Shown piece by piece: positions 1-11,250 of a stretch of 64,000 nucleotides of DNA. The stretch covers positions 3,968,001 through 4,032,000 of the forward strand of contig BSYQ01000003.1 in assembly GCA_030272585.1 (NCBI GenBank), written 5' to 3'. The stretch's first letter is position 1, and every line of letters starts with the position of its first letter. The position numbers and the translations under genes were made by a program. This DNA is from Bryopsis sp. KO-2023 (taxonomy: Eukaryota; Chlorophyta; Ulvophyceae; Bryopsidales; Bryopsidaceae). The notes beneath the pieces are model-generated. The model made no database searches and was not told where the DNA came from. It was given only the letters and a program-made list of their open reading frames with translations.

Positions 1-949
1 GGATATCTGTGTTGGTGAATATTCGTGTAATCGATATAAATTCAAAAGAACCTGTCGTTATGTTGAAACTCATACAACAGTGACTTTCAAAAAGGTGAAA
101 AACGAACAATATGGATAGTTTTTATCCTTTCTACTGTCGTACAATCACGATACCAACTTTGTGGGTACAGCAAACCCAAATTGTTCGTTTGCCACTGCTT
201 CAAACATTTCGGGAATGAGCGCTGTGACATTTTTGAGATTCACAACCAAAATCTTGAGCGCCGACCATACGAAAAAGTAATAAATCAAACTAGCAACTTG
301 TGGTTTTATTAATTTGCGAGTTTATTGAGGGTCCACTCAGCCGCACATTGTTTCAGCAGCGCTGCAAGCTGGGGGGGGGGGGGGTTGTATCCAGTTGCGG
401 AGACGGTTTGTTCTGGGTAATTCTCGACACCATCTCAACTCGGCCTGGGGAACATAAGACGGCGGCTTTTGTCGTGGAAAATAAATAAGTAAATAGTAGT
501 TTACTTCGACTTTGCGTGTGTCTCCCAAAAGTCCTGAAGGTGCTCCAAGTTTTACAAGGCTCAACACGCACACCGCGAAATGTTTCCTCCACTGTCGCTT
601 GATATTTTTACCGCGGACGTCACGTAACACGGCCTTAGCTATATAGCTATTGGTTTCCCAGGCGTTCGCAAAAAACGTTGCTCAACGAGTCATTTTTGAA
701 TGCGACATGTGTTTTCTGGGGAGTAGCTGCGGCCACGGAACTGAAAGGGGCCGTTGCAAAAAGTCGGACGTATTCTTTCCTTCTTCGAGTTCACAGCAAT
801 CACGGAGTTTGATGAGAGCCACTCGAGAAGCTGGGGTTGGTTTGCTTCGCGGTTTGGATCGAAAACGCGAGGTTGCAACGAAATGTGATCAACTGGGTTT
901 GGATTTTATTTGTTAGTGGAAACTTTTGGAGGTTTTCATCGCAAAAAAT
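1..949. other. No gene seen
   Basis: I see no coding exon that joins to anything. The stretch has a 12-base G run near 370 and only short open frames without recognisable composition. Confidence 0.5.
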
Positions 950-951
950 TC

Positions 952-1228
952 GCTCACTTGCAACCCACTTGCAACCCACTTGTCGCTGTCACTTGCATGC
1001 AAATAATACAGCAAATGGCCACTTGCGGGCAAGTGGATTGCAAGTGACACGGCCACTTGCAGAGTCATTTGCGTGCAAGTGGTTGGTAACGCCCACAAGC
1101 ACTTGCTGTATCACTTGCATGCAAGTGGCTCCCACTTGTTGTATCGCTTGCGTGCAAGTGGGTGCTCACTTGCTGTATCACTTGCGTGCAAGCGGGTACT
1201 CACTTGCCGGCCCGCTTGCTCGCAAGTG
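952..1228. repeat. Palindrome array, left copy
   Basis: About seven copies of a roughly 16-bp palindrome of the form CACTTGC-NN-GCAAGTG, with single-base variants, start near 990, 1020, 1066, 1112, 1145, 1179 and 1213. Spacing is 30-46 bp. Further half-sites (CACTTGC, GCAAGTG) lie between them. Each unit is self-complementary, so the array could fold into a row of hairpins or cruciforms. It is related to the array at 2478-2790. Confidence 0.85.
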
Positions 1229-1391
1229 AGAAATCTGTGTAGGATGAATCACCCAATCATTTTCTCAATCGAACTATTACAACATCATGCTAAGACAAAT
1301 GGATTCAATCAACTACATTAACAAACATCCACACCCATCCATTACAATCTCATTGAGAGACAAATGCATCTATCGCATACAATCGAATATC

Positions 1392-1422
1392 AAATCCCCA
1401 GGCTGCCAGGAGTCGAACCCAG
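1392..1422 (-). other. tRNA-like B box and T-arm
   Basis: On the minus strand the stretch reads GGTTCGACTCC, an exact match to the RNA polymerase III B-box consensus. It lies in a possible T-stem (CTGGG with CCTGG, two wobble pairs). I could not find a matching 5' acceptor strand (CAGGCTG) or a good A box at the proper distance. A whole tRNA is therefore not supported. A decayed tRNA-derived SINE or chance are the alternatives. Confidence 0.25.
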
Positions 1423-1797
1423 CCCTGTGCCACATGCCTCTTCTATATGTTTCTTCCTCTTTCCCACAAACCATCCATTTATAGGAGTATAACTCCCTCT
1501 CCCCCTTTTACCGAAATCTGCCTTTCAAAATCATGAAAGATCGGATAATTCTTCAAAATCGATCAGCACGAATCCAGTTTACCACAATCCCTCCCGACCA
1601 ACCCCAAAGCTGCAGTTGTTGGGACAAGGTTGGGGTCGTTTTTCCACAGAAACCGGCTCCGATCTGCAGCCCTCGCAGTTGTTGAATTTCCCTGCTGAAC
1701 TGAGACCCATCACCTGATCACCTGAGGCTGTTCATCTACGAAAGCTCCTGCTGGCGGCAGAATTCATTTTCCAGCGCTGGTTGCTGTTGCTCGGAAA

Positions 1798-1828
1798 GTA
1801 CAGACATTGGTGTCGCCAATGTCTGTAC
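1798..1828. repeat. Perfect 13-bp inverted repeat
   Basis: GTACAGACATTGG and its exact reverse complement are separated by the 5-base loop TGTCG. No gene or exon covers it. It could be a hairpin, a protein site or the remains of a small mobile element. Confidence 0.85.
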
Positions 1829-2477
1829 ACCTCTCCAGGATCGTCCATTTATTGTACATGGCTTTTTGTCTTTTTTAGAAAGTTTTTCTGTTTCAGGCAT
1901 CGAACATGCTGTGCTTCATGGCAGCATTCTTGAAAATCATTCAGAATGTGGATTCTGGGACATCCTCAGCCCGGCACACATCCCACCCTTTGCAGCCTCC
2001 TTTTCCTCTTCATTTTTCCTCTGGAAAACTTTTGAGTAACACTCATTTTACTGTTAAAAAGCACCTCACACCAGAATGCATTCTGGCGCCGCTTCCACAT
2101 GGCAGCGACGCCATTCCCGAAACCTCATGAGGTTGATCATCCCCAGGCTTACTTGTAGGGAGCTGTCCCGTGGGCGTGGGCGACATGGGGCATGCCTGGA
2201 GTCTGCTTTTGTGTACGTGGGGTCTTTTTCTCCCACACCTACACTTTCAATTGCACACCACAAGTATCTCTGAGTACAAGGTAGCTAAACACTTCGTTCC
2301 TTTTTTCCGTTGGCGCCTTGAACGAACACCTTGCCTGCTTTTCGCCAGTCCAAACGCCTTGGTCGACTTGTCGTATGTTGATCGTCCCAAGTCCCAAGCA
2401 CCAACAGCAACTCTCTGCGGATCTCAAAATCGTGAACACCCCCACTCTGTGTAGATCTCCTTGTACCACGATCAGTC

Positions 2478-2790
2478 CACTTGTCGACAAGTGGGTGTGC
2501 AAGTGGCTCCACTTGTCGGCAAGTGGGTGTGCAAATGATTCCACTTGCCGGCATGTGGACCTGCAAGTGTTGCACTTGCCGGCATGTGGGTCTGCAAGTG
2601 TTGCGCTTGCATGCAAGTGGGTCTGCAAGTGTTGCGCTTGCATGCAAGTGGGGCTGCAAATGACCCACTTGCAAGCAAGCGGGTGTGCAAGTGGTGTGCT
2701 TGCGTGCAAGTGGGGCTGCAAGTGACTCACTTGTATGCAAGTGGAAAACAAGTGACACTTGCAACCTCACTTGCACGCAAGCACACAGAA
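2478..2790. repeat. Palindrome array, right copy (31-bp period)
   Basis: Nine 16-bp palindromes of the CACTTG(C/T)..GCAAGTG type start at 2478, 2510, 2542, 2573, 2604, 2635, 2666, 2697 and 2728. The period is 31-32 bp, so this is a true tandem array. The linkers carry an extra GCAAGTG half-site, often as GGGTCTGCAAGTG. A looser tail with more half-sites runs to about 2790. The left array at 952-1228 uses the same palindrome with a longer, irregular period. Confidence 0.9.
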
Positions 2791-2993
2791 TTTTTTGCGA
2801 TGTTTCGTCTGATTGTCAAACATTGGTTCGTTCTTTATCACGTATGGTTGCTACCCTTCAAACTCTTCCTACGTCGATAGTTGTGGAAAGGGCTTGGCAA
2901 AAGCTGTCTCTTTCTTTACACCGTTCGCAAGCTTATGCTTTGCTTGAACGGTCATCGTTTTCTAGTGATTCGATTTCTTTTGAGAGGGGGTGA
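2785..2993 (+). pseudogene. Possible hAT transposase C-terminal remnant
   Basis: The open frame ends with a block that reads L..MVATLQTLPTSIVVERA, followed by a serine/leucine-rich segment with H-R-S. The order 'A..L.T.PTS....ER...LS..H..R' resembles the hAT-family C-terminal dimerisation region (usually 'ip.ss...ER.fS'). Upstream, the frame runs into the palindrome array and holds no catalytic domain, so if the likeness is real this is a fragment. Nothing else of a transposase is visible. Chance similarity is quite possible. Confidence 0.25.
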
Positions 2994-3685
2994 TATCGTT
3001 TTTCTTTTTTGAATGACAAATCATTTGTTTGTAGATACGGACTTGTGTAATAAAGTTCACAGCAACTGAGTGATAGGGAGGTAAGAGTTGTTTTCAGTGA
3101 GCTTCAGACTGTGTGGCGGGGCGGTTTGGTGGCGGCTGACTGGACTAGGTGTGTGAAAGAAGGGCAGCTTGTGGACGTCAAATGAGGACGTGTCCGAGAA
3201 TGGTCTGAGAATGTGTGGCCATTTTGGTGAGAACATTTTGTGAACTTTGACGCCAGTTTCCAAGCCCGCTCGTTCTGGCTGACTTAACCTTGCTCGAGCT
3301 ACTAGCCCAACCACACTTCCTTGAGCACTCAGTCGAACCTTTTCAGCGAGGTCTTTCTGAAGTGGTCGCTTCTCCTTTCGCGCGAAGAAAGGTTTGGAGG
3401 TGTATACCATGCAGATCTTAAACCCCGCAGCTGTCCGTCAGGTATAGAGTGTTGTGTCATGTCTTGAGCAAACTGTGGTGTGTTTACAGTCTGTGTTTTT
3501 TTTGGTGGAAGTTTACTGTGGAGAGTCCTTGCTTGTAATCATATGAACCAAATTTTGCTGGCTCATAGAATCGATGATAAAATTTGATCGGTCCCAAACT
3601 TGCAGCCTTTTTGTATAGATCAAACTATTCAGAAATAAGATTAGATAAAGGAATGTGGCTTTGAAAATTTGATGATAGGATTCGT
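2994..3685. other. No gene seen
   Basis: An AATAAA at about 3047 could end a transcript from the fragment upstream. No exon with splice signals was found. Confidence 0.4.
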
Positions 3686-6634
3686 ATGGACGTGCATGTC
3701 ATCGATGGATCTGGTCTTCCACCAATCCCCGAGGCTTGTTGTGCTTCAGTTGTCTCAAACTTTCATTGGCCTATTGCCAATGCCAGAGACCCATATATAA
3801 AAAAATATCTCCAGCTCGCTCGAAATGAAACGCTAATGAAAAAACTATCTCCACAGGATCACTGCTGGAATATCCCACCAGTCTTCCACATTCCTCGGAC
3901 ACCTGTGGATTGGGAGCAAGGTCTGGATATGGGTCAAGTCTGGCTCAAGGGATTCTTCGGGATCCTTGGGAGCCATTTCTTGGTTTCCAAAATGATATTT
4001 TTCTGTGACCAAGGTATTGGCATTGTTTTTTTTTTGTTGATGGACCTCTCATCATTCTGATTTTTGCGACATAAACACATCATGCCAAAATTCTCACCTT
4101 GCCTCTCCCCCTGTCCTTTTTTTGCTGCTGAGGCTGCGACCTTGGTCAGAATGCATTCTGTGAAACCTTTTTCCTGACGTTTCTTGTTGTTGTCGATTGC
4201 CGCCTTGTTACAGAAATGTGCCCTCGAACGGGGAAGGAGCAGCTTGTGGGTGGTGAGGCAGCAAAATTACAACAGCACAAGAAAGTGGAGGGCCCCGCCA
4301 TGCCGCTCAGGAATGATCCAGACGATGAAAGGAGGACCCCAGAGTCCCTTGTTTTGCCTCCTTTCTTAAATCTTCCTGTTGCCGCTGCACAAGCCCACTG
4401 CAAGGTGACCTTATTTTTGAAAATCGAATCGGCACTCTTTGTGTTGATCTCTGTTGTGACATCGCTGATTAGTAATGCATTAGTAATGCAATCAGAAATG
4501 TCACCTTCACCTATGTGCCCCCCTTGGAATTGGATCGAAACAAGATTGCTGTTGATCGTTTCACTGGAAACCCTCCATTTTTTTTGTAGTTTTTCTAGGA
4601 TGTGCATTTATTTGAGTTTGGGTATGTATTTAAATGACACGCCAAAGAAAACCAACATCTTATTACCTGCGGTTCTGGATGTGTGCAGGGATTGACTGGT
4701 TATCTAATCGGTTATCATCTGCGAGGCCTCCTTTTGCAAATTCCACCTGAGCATCCCGCAGCGAAAGCTGTGACCATGGTTGTCTGTATTGAATGGCTGC
4801 AGCAGTACCTTGTCAGGTAGCTGCCCACTTTCCCCAACAGCAATCTATTGTTTCTTCTGGTGGTTTTTCGCCTCCCCGCACTAAGAGTGTTTGGTTTCTT
4901 TTTGCTGTCAGATACAAGTTGGCACCAAACATGGAAGCCGACCCCTGCTTGAATGCCACTGAGCTCTTTGGGCATTACGTCAAAGGATGGATCGCATCAG
5001 CCGAGGTGAAGTGTTTTCTATGGGGTTCAGAAAACCCGTTTGTTAACTGCAGGACCTGGGGCTTCATAGTCAGACATCTTGTCAAATCCGAGAATGATCA
5101 GGAGAAGCTTGCAGAACAGAAATTGGAATTGAAAACGAAGGTTGTCCGCAAAGATGGTGAAGCTCTAACTTTTTGCTGCTTTGTTTTCGACGAAACAGAT
5201 GCAACTGGTTGCAAGATGCACATCCCTGGAAGCTGAAAATGAAATGCCCCAATGGGGATCCCCAGGTAACACCACTCCAATACAAGCATCGAATCTACTG
5301 CCCTCAATCCTAACATTCCCCGAATGCCCCGTAGAAGGAAGATCAGAAAACCCATGCGGCGGGCTATCTCCAATGATTGCGGAAATGATCAAGCTGCTGC
5401 GGGACCAACTTGCGGAGTTCGAGTGGATTGCTGTGGACTGCCCTGGCCTGGGGCCATTCCTGGAGGAAGCAATCTCGTGCGTTGTCCGAGTCTCGCTTGC
5501 TGCCATGTCCAAGAAATGTGGGATGGTGTATGGCATCCCAAATCATCACAGGGAGCCTGGTTATGATGGGCGGCACATCAACCCGCTGACAGTCATCGGG
5601 GTAGCTGGCCATCGCCGGAGCCCACTCAGAAACTCTATCCACAAGGGGCAGAACAGGAACGAGGTGTGGCATTGGCAATGCCAGCCACATATTGAATCAC
5701 AACGCCATGGTGAGAGAGAGAGCCCATTCAGTTTGTTTTTCTTCCTGTACCTGAATGTCGGGGATATGCAAGTTTTGAAAAAACTTGTGTTTCCCCCCCC
5801 CCCCCCGTTAAATCAGTCGGAAGTGAAAAAGATTTGGTGTCCCGTTTTTTTTTCCCAAGAAGTTTTCTTGTGTTTTGGAAATTATCGCTTTCTAGAAAAG
5901 GTTCATTTCTATTTCGTGTGGCAATTGCCGGGGTTTTTTTTCGATATCATGAGGGTTTCTTGGATTTTTACTAACATCACCCCTCTTTGCAGTGACCACA
6001 GATCATCCAGAGCTCCCGGCGAATGAGGTAACGCACGTCAGTTTTTATTGGAGGTTCATCCATGAAAAAACTCAATTCAACGCACAACCATAAATACAAC
6101 ATCACCGTTCATATATACAACCACTCTTAAATGGAAAAACAAAACAAAACAACTGAGGTAACATACATTGAGCCTCAACGGTGCAGGCTGTGATGCTCAA
6201 CTCAATCAGAAGGTTACTTGGAGAAGTAACGGAATACAAGCAGACCCTCAACAAGTGGTCTGGATCAACAGAGGACAACTCAAAATCGTCGAGTGAGTCC
6301 AACCCCACCACCTTCTCTTCATTCACAAATCAACCCACCCATTTACCCCACCACAACATCGACCCAAAGGTATCGATCACTCGTGGGGGTCTTTCAACTG
6401 GTGGAAAATTGACGGGTTTTTCTTGCAGCCGCCGAAATGAAAGCTGCATCCAGCGATACCAGCATGCTCCCCACAATTGGAGCCCAACGCACACAAGTCG
6501 TCAAGGAACTCCGCACTGAGTACTCGAACGCCACCATCAATCAATGCCGCAGACTGGCCAAGACCATCCTATCGCAGCCGGGCAATATGGTGGCAAACTC
6601 CTCCATCGCCAACATGACTGGCACCGTCTTCTGA
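3686..6634 (+). CDS. Unrecognised 11-exon protein, about 490 aa
   Basis: I do not recognise the family. Exons with consistent splice sites and phases are 3686-4013, 4214-4404, 4689-4816, 4912-5010, 5053-5140, 5199-5265, 5335-5525, 5630-5663, 5993-6027, 6187-6292 and 6429-6634. They sum to 1473 nt, which gives 490 aa. The first exon codes a compact N-terminal region with several Trp and Pro. Exons 3-4 code a hydrophobic helical stretch (GLTGYLIGYHLRGLLLQ) followed by YKLAPNMEAD. Exons 5-7 look like amphipathic helix or coiled coil (DQEKLAEQKLELKTK; MIAEMIKLLRDQLAEFEW). The last two exons are again helical and end in NMTGTVF. No signal peptide or catalytic motif is evident. The exon 4 donor (GTGTTT) and the end of exon 7 are the least certain boundaries. 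A structural, cytoskeletal or complex-scaffold role would fit the helices, but that is only a guess. Confidence 0.55.
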
Positions 6635-8292
6635 CCTCGGATCATGTGCTGGCGGAAAAAGGAGAGAGAGGAAAAGTGCGAGAAAGTTTGAAACATCTGG
6701 GCGTACGATTACATTTCCAAGTTCATTATTGATTGAGTGAACACAATTCTGTACAACAGTTTTTTCTTTTTTATTTAGGGGTGTGGGGTTAACTTAGGAA
6801 AAAAATGCCAGCCAAACTTTGTCTGGGCATGAATAGCCAACCACAAATTTCATGTGGATGCGTTGCTGCTCGGAGGCGGTGAAAAAAAGGGGAAAAACTT
6901 TGATTGGCTTTTCACAGATATCGATTTGGAAACAGAGAGGGACTGGAGGGGAAGCCATTTCGTGGCTTCCCCATCCTAGTTGCCTGGCCAAAAAAGTCAA
7001 AAAAGGAAATTCTACAGCTTAGAGGATGAAGGGATCCATTTCAGGAAACAACAAAGCGGAAGTAACCGATACCCACTGTTCGAACAAAAAAGTTGTCACA
7101 GGATGAATGGGAAGTACGTATGTATGGAGTTATGATCAGGAGGGCATATTCTGACTGGGGATCGTCATCGACCCACATAGTTGGGGGCTTAGAATGATTT
7201 TCTAGTTCTTTTCGCTCTGGGTGGGTTGGAGACTTTGTATTCTTTCTTGGTTGGGAAAACTGATCTTTTTCTCATTTGACAGACATCTGGGGTTGACCTT
7301 TGCCTGTCGTTTCCGTGTTACTGGTGGAGAAGGGGTTCTGTGGTTTACTGTGTATCGATTTTTGGACTATTGTCGACTGGAAAGTTGGTGAAATCCTGAT
7401 GATTGTGACAGAGGGGAATGATGTAACTGCCCGTTATTGTTGTCAAGCAACCATTCGAGATTTGGCTTTCTGGTACTTCACCGATATTTGACATCGATAT
7501 CAAATTCTGCACTGGGAATGTTTCTGAACCCAGGAAAATGGGTAATTAAGAAAGCCCTTTTTCAACTATTTTAGAGTCCGCCGAATATTTGTTCTTTTCA
7601 TTCTTCTTGCCAGTGAAATTACCATACAAGAATATGAAAAGAAATGCTCACCGAAGAACAAGATTCTGTTACTTTTTGTGTTTCTTTTATGTGTATGTAT
7701 TTTGGATCCCCAATCACAATTGCTCAGTGAGGGCTGAGCCATTGGATAAGCTTTTTGTGATCAACTCTCATTCCTGAAAGCTCGTACTCCCAACCTTCTC
7801 GGGGTGCAGGGCTAAGGAGTTGATGGACGAATTACCTTTGCTTCAAATCCACTGTAGCTACAAACACCACATGCACACTTCCCACCAAATTTTCATCTTT
7901 GAAATATATCACTGGTTCCAGTTTTCCTCCCATCTCAGGTGGGAATTCTTTAGCAACTTCACAATACGTTTCAAGTTCAAAGATGTACCCCCAATAAAAG
8001 CAAACCCAAATCGCCTTGCACCCACTTCCCCAAACAATGTCGCTCATCAATTGGCTTCCAATTAGTATCACTTGCACCAAAGTCCCATTCTTTATTTTCC
8101 TCCAAACCCAACAATATCAATGCAACTCTCCCCCCCCCCCCCCCTTCCCCAACACATGCATGCCTCCAAATCAGACACACAAATCATTCCCCCCTTCAAT
8201 TCACAATTAACCTTTTCTCCATTGGTCTGTTTCTGCGCCCCCCTCCACAAACGGCTATCTTTATCCACCCTCTCTTTTTTTGCAATCATTTC
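6635..8292. other. Spacer with two weak minus-strand coding-like blocks
   Basis: No complete gene could be assembled. Two minus-strand open frames look more protein-like than chance. One, at about 7832-8000, ends at a GTAATT donor (..EFPPEMGGKLEPVIYF..). The other, at 6794-7000, ends in a stop (..KVFPLFFTASEQQRIHMKF..). I could not join them. The block at 8130-8150 is a poly-C tract. Confidence 0.3.
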
Positions 8293-10803
8293 CTAGCGGT
8301 GGGGTGAGGTTCTGCGAGCCCTTCGTCGAGTTCGCGGTTTTTGCCCATCCATTGCTCCCAGAGTGAATCCACCCCCACCTCCACCCGGACCTCCACCTCC
8401 ACCTCCAAATGCTGGTGCAGCTTGACCAAAGGCTGGTGTCACTTGGGCGTTTGGTGCAGCTCCAAAGCCAGGTGAAGCCACATTGAAGGCTGGAGGGGTG
8501 GGAGAATTCTGATTCTGCCCTCCGAACCCACCAAACTGAGGGATATTTCCTGAGAAACTGTTGTTGTTCAAGCTACCACCTTGACCAAATGATGGTGCTG
8601 ATGGTGCAGCAGGTGCCCCTGAAAACGAAATTGGAACAAGAAGTTGACAAGACCTCATACAAATTTCTGCCACAGCGACTGCAGCTTTTCCTAAGCTAAC
8701 TCAGCGAGGTTCAAAAACATGCAAACCATGATTCTGGAGACATCTCGCTACCTGGTACGCTGAACACCAGTTGCTGGCTTGAGAACGGGTTGGGATCAGC
8801 AGCTGCCGGTGCTGGAGCTGCACCACCAATGCCCTGAGACCCGAAGCCAAATGGATTTGCAGGTGACTGGGCCGTTGCTCCAAAACTACCGGACTGGGCT
8901 GGTGCTCCAAAACTACCGGACTGCGCTGGTGCTCCAAAACTACCGGACTGGAGGGGTGCACCTCCTGAAAGCCATGAATTCATATAGCTCTTATCGTCTT
9001 CCCAAACAAGCCGCTGCAGAGTATGGAGCCAGGGAAAAAGACGGGGCAGAATTCAAGTCAACATCACCCAGATGGATGGACTCAATACCTTTCCGGCAAG
9101 GGTGGGGTCGAAAGACAGCACCAGAGCTGATCAAAAACATTAGTAGACCCTCATCTTCCTTGTCCCCGAGCGACTGGGGAAGGAAAAGAACCCGGGGAGG
9201 GGGGGAGGGGTTGCATGATAATAAAACAAAAACTATTCACTTTTTTCCATCAGTGTATCGACATGGGGGTTGACAGATGGTCGATATAAACGTCAAAATA
9301 TTCGAGGGGCTCTCGTGGAGGTCAGCACCTCCAATATCCACCTAGAGTAAAGCAATTAGATCAATACAGGTCTTTTTCACGACATGTCAAGAAAAACAGA
9401 GAATAATCACGCCAGTCTGACCTCCTTAAGGCTTGCAAGCAAGAAAAGATGAATTTGCAAAAGAAAAACTGTGAAGTACCTTGGGAGTCTTGACTTCGAT
9501 TCCTTCTGGCGACGATTCTCTTCCTGTCTGGTCGCTGGACTGCAGGGGAAAACATGTTTCCGATTGTGGGCTGGGACTGAGCATCGACAGGAGTCGATCC
9601 AATGTTTCCAAACATAGGCACGGTGGCTTGGGTTGCATCCGAGCCGCCAAATACGAAAGATGAAGATGGTGCAGCTGTCGTTGGGATACTCGTTGCTGCC
9701 AGGTCCCTCTTTCCGCCTGTAGTCTCTTTCTTCGACCCTCCAGCAGGTTTATCTGAGTTTGATCCAAAAGTGATGGTGGTAGGGATGATCGGTGCTGAAT
9801 CGCTTGCTGGCGGCTGTGTGGTTTGAGGGGGAACGAACGGTGCCGGTGGGGCTCTTGGGGGGGAAACCACCTCCTCATCACACCAGTCCCAGTCGATTTT
9901 TGGCCTCGATGGCTTCATGGCTTCGAAATGTTCGCTTTTATCACGCATGTCGAACTTGGGCAGCGGATGTTCGATGCCTTTGACAAGGCCCTTCCCAAAC
10001 ACCTTTTCAGGGTTCCAGATGCAATCCTCCCACCGATCCTTAGTCCAGCCAGAGGCTCTGTCTAATTCCGAATGTCTGGCCTTCTTTTGTGGTGGCAGTT
10101 CAACTTCGTCATTGTCCTGGACTTCCCAGCCACCTCGTTTTTTCAGGTTCTTGAGCAATTCTTGGCACTTGGGGGACAGCTTCGACAGTTCTCCTTCAAC
10201 TTCCTCGATCACCGTTTCAACTGCTGGTCCAGCTTTCCCCCTCAAGTCATCCTCATCCTCCCGCCCTTGCCTTGGTTTCCTAACCGATCCCCGGCCTTTG
10301 GCCCCCTCCTTTATCCCTCGGTCCTCCTTTCCTTTTTTCAAAGCCGCTGAGGACAGCCTGGCATGCCTCAACCCCAGATTCTCGACTTTCTTCTTCTTGT
10401 TGGTCGATTTGCTGGTCCTGCTCTTGTTCAAGGGGGCTCTTGGATTGAACACTCCTCGCAGGAGAGGAAAGGCACGCTTGCCTCCTGTCTTCTTTTTGAC
10501 GACCGCGGCCGCCTCCTCCTCCTCCTCTGGCTCCCGCGACGCCTTCCTTTTTTTTCTCTTCTTGGCCTTTTCTTCAGGTCCAGAGGGAGCATCTGCCGTC
10601 TTGGGCGTCGTGGGGCCGTCTGCACCATCCAGAGCCTCAGCCATCCTACGGCTCTCTTCCTCCAGGCGCTCCTTCCATGTCGGACCCTTGCGTTCGGGTC
10701 GAGGCTTCGCCTTCACGAAATCAGGCAAGTCCGACATGATTCTTCGGTTGGGATCTGGCGGGGGCGGAGGGCCAGTCCAAAACGTGCGCATCCAGCCAAA
10801 CAT
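8293..10803 (-). CDS. FG-repeat nucleoporin (Nup1/Nup153/POM121-like)
   Basis: Predicted nuclear pore protein of 620 aa from three exons: 9480-10803, 8752-8964 and 8293-8618. All junctions are GT-AG and in phase. The N-terminus is a short Trp/Phe-rich segment (MFGWMRTFWTG) before a proline run. A long lysine/arginine-rich, disordered region with acidic patches follows (roughly residues 30-230), then a Trp-rich block (about 260-320). The C-terminal third carries FG, SFG, FGFG and PAFG repeats, a Gly run, and a basic tail ending RTRRRARRTSPHR. FG repeats bind transport receptors in the pore. A basic C-terminal tail after FG repeats is seen in Nup1/POM121-type proteins. The N-terminal aromatic segment could be a membrane-binding or pore-anchoring helix, which is inference. 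No zinc finger or Ran-binding domain is visible. A CAG acceptor just upstream of the ATG suggests a 5' UTR intron. Confidence 0.8.
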
Positions 10804-11250
10804 CGTGAACCCTGCAGAATGCCAAACTTATCAGGAGCGGGGCGTGAGAATCCAAGCCTTAGGAAGAGGCCCGTTTCCGACGTCAAGATACTCGTCAAAC
10901 AATCTCTAACCGCCATCACTCCCACAAGTTGTTCAAAATACAGAGCTATGGAGATCATAGCATACCGCAGTCCTTCTTCTCGTGGCCACCTCTTCCCACG
11001 ACGACGCAAGGGAAATGATGTTCTCCTTGGGGCTCGCAAATCGTTCCGTGGAACGCGCGCAAGCAGTTCAAGCCGCAACTCCTTCGAAACTCTGTCCGGA
11101 ACGCGAGTCAGCTTGTGGTCCGCAAGTCCACAGAGGGCCAATATCAAGGACGGAGCGAGAGTTAAAACCGTTGAAGTTGGAAACCACCACCCAAATCGTA
11201 CGAATCACTGGGTCTGACATGCGTTACGAACAGTTTCTGTGGTTTATGCC
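10804..11250. other. Nucleoporin 5' region, no separate gene
   Basis: On the minus strand this is the leader of the nucleoporin gene. A CAG about 10 bases before the ATG looks like the acceptor of an untranslated-leader intron. Overlapping frames here are arginine-rich and look like shadows. Confidence 0.45.

Larger units (their letters stand above)
1229..2477. other. Unique DNA between the palindrome arrays
   Basis: No convincing gene. It holds a perfect h​airpin at 1798-1828 and a B-box-like sequence near 1392-1420, both reported separately. Open frames here are short and lack recognisable composition. Confidence 0.5.

Noticed and set aside
952-2790. CRISPR array
   Set aside because: The repeats are palindromes with short, similar linkers in a eukaryotic genome. 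There are no unique spacers and no cas genes.
9917-11217. Two long plus-strand open frames (330 and 284 aa)
   Set aside because: They are antisense to the nucleoporin's lysine-rich exon and consist of Ser/Phe/Leu runs, the usual shadow of Lys/Glu/Arg-rich coding.
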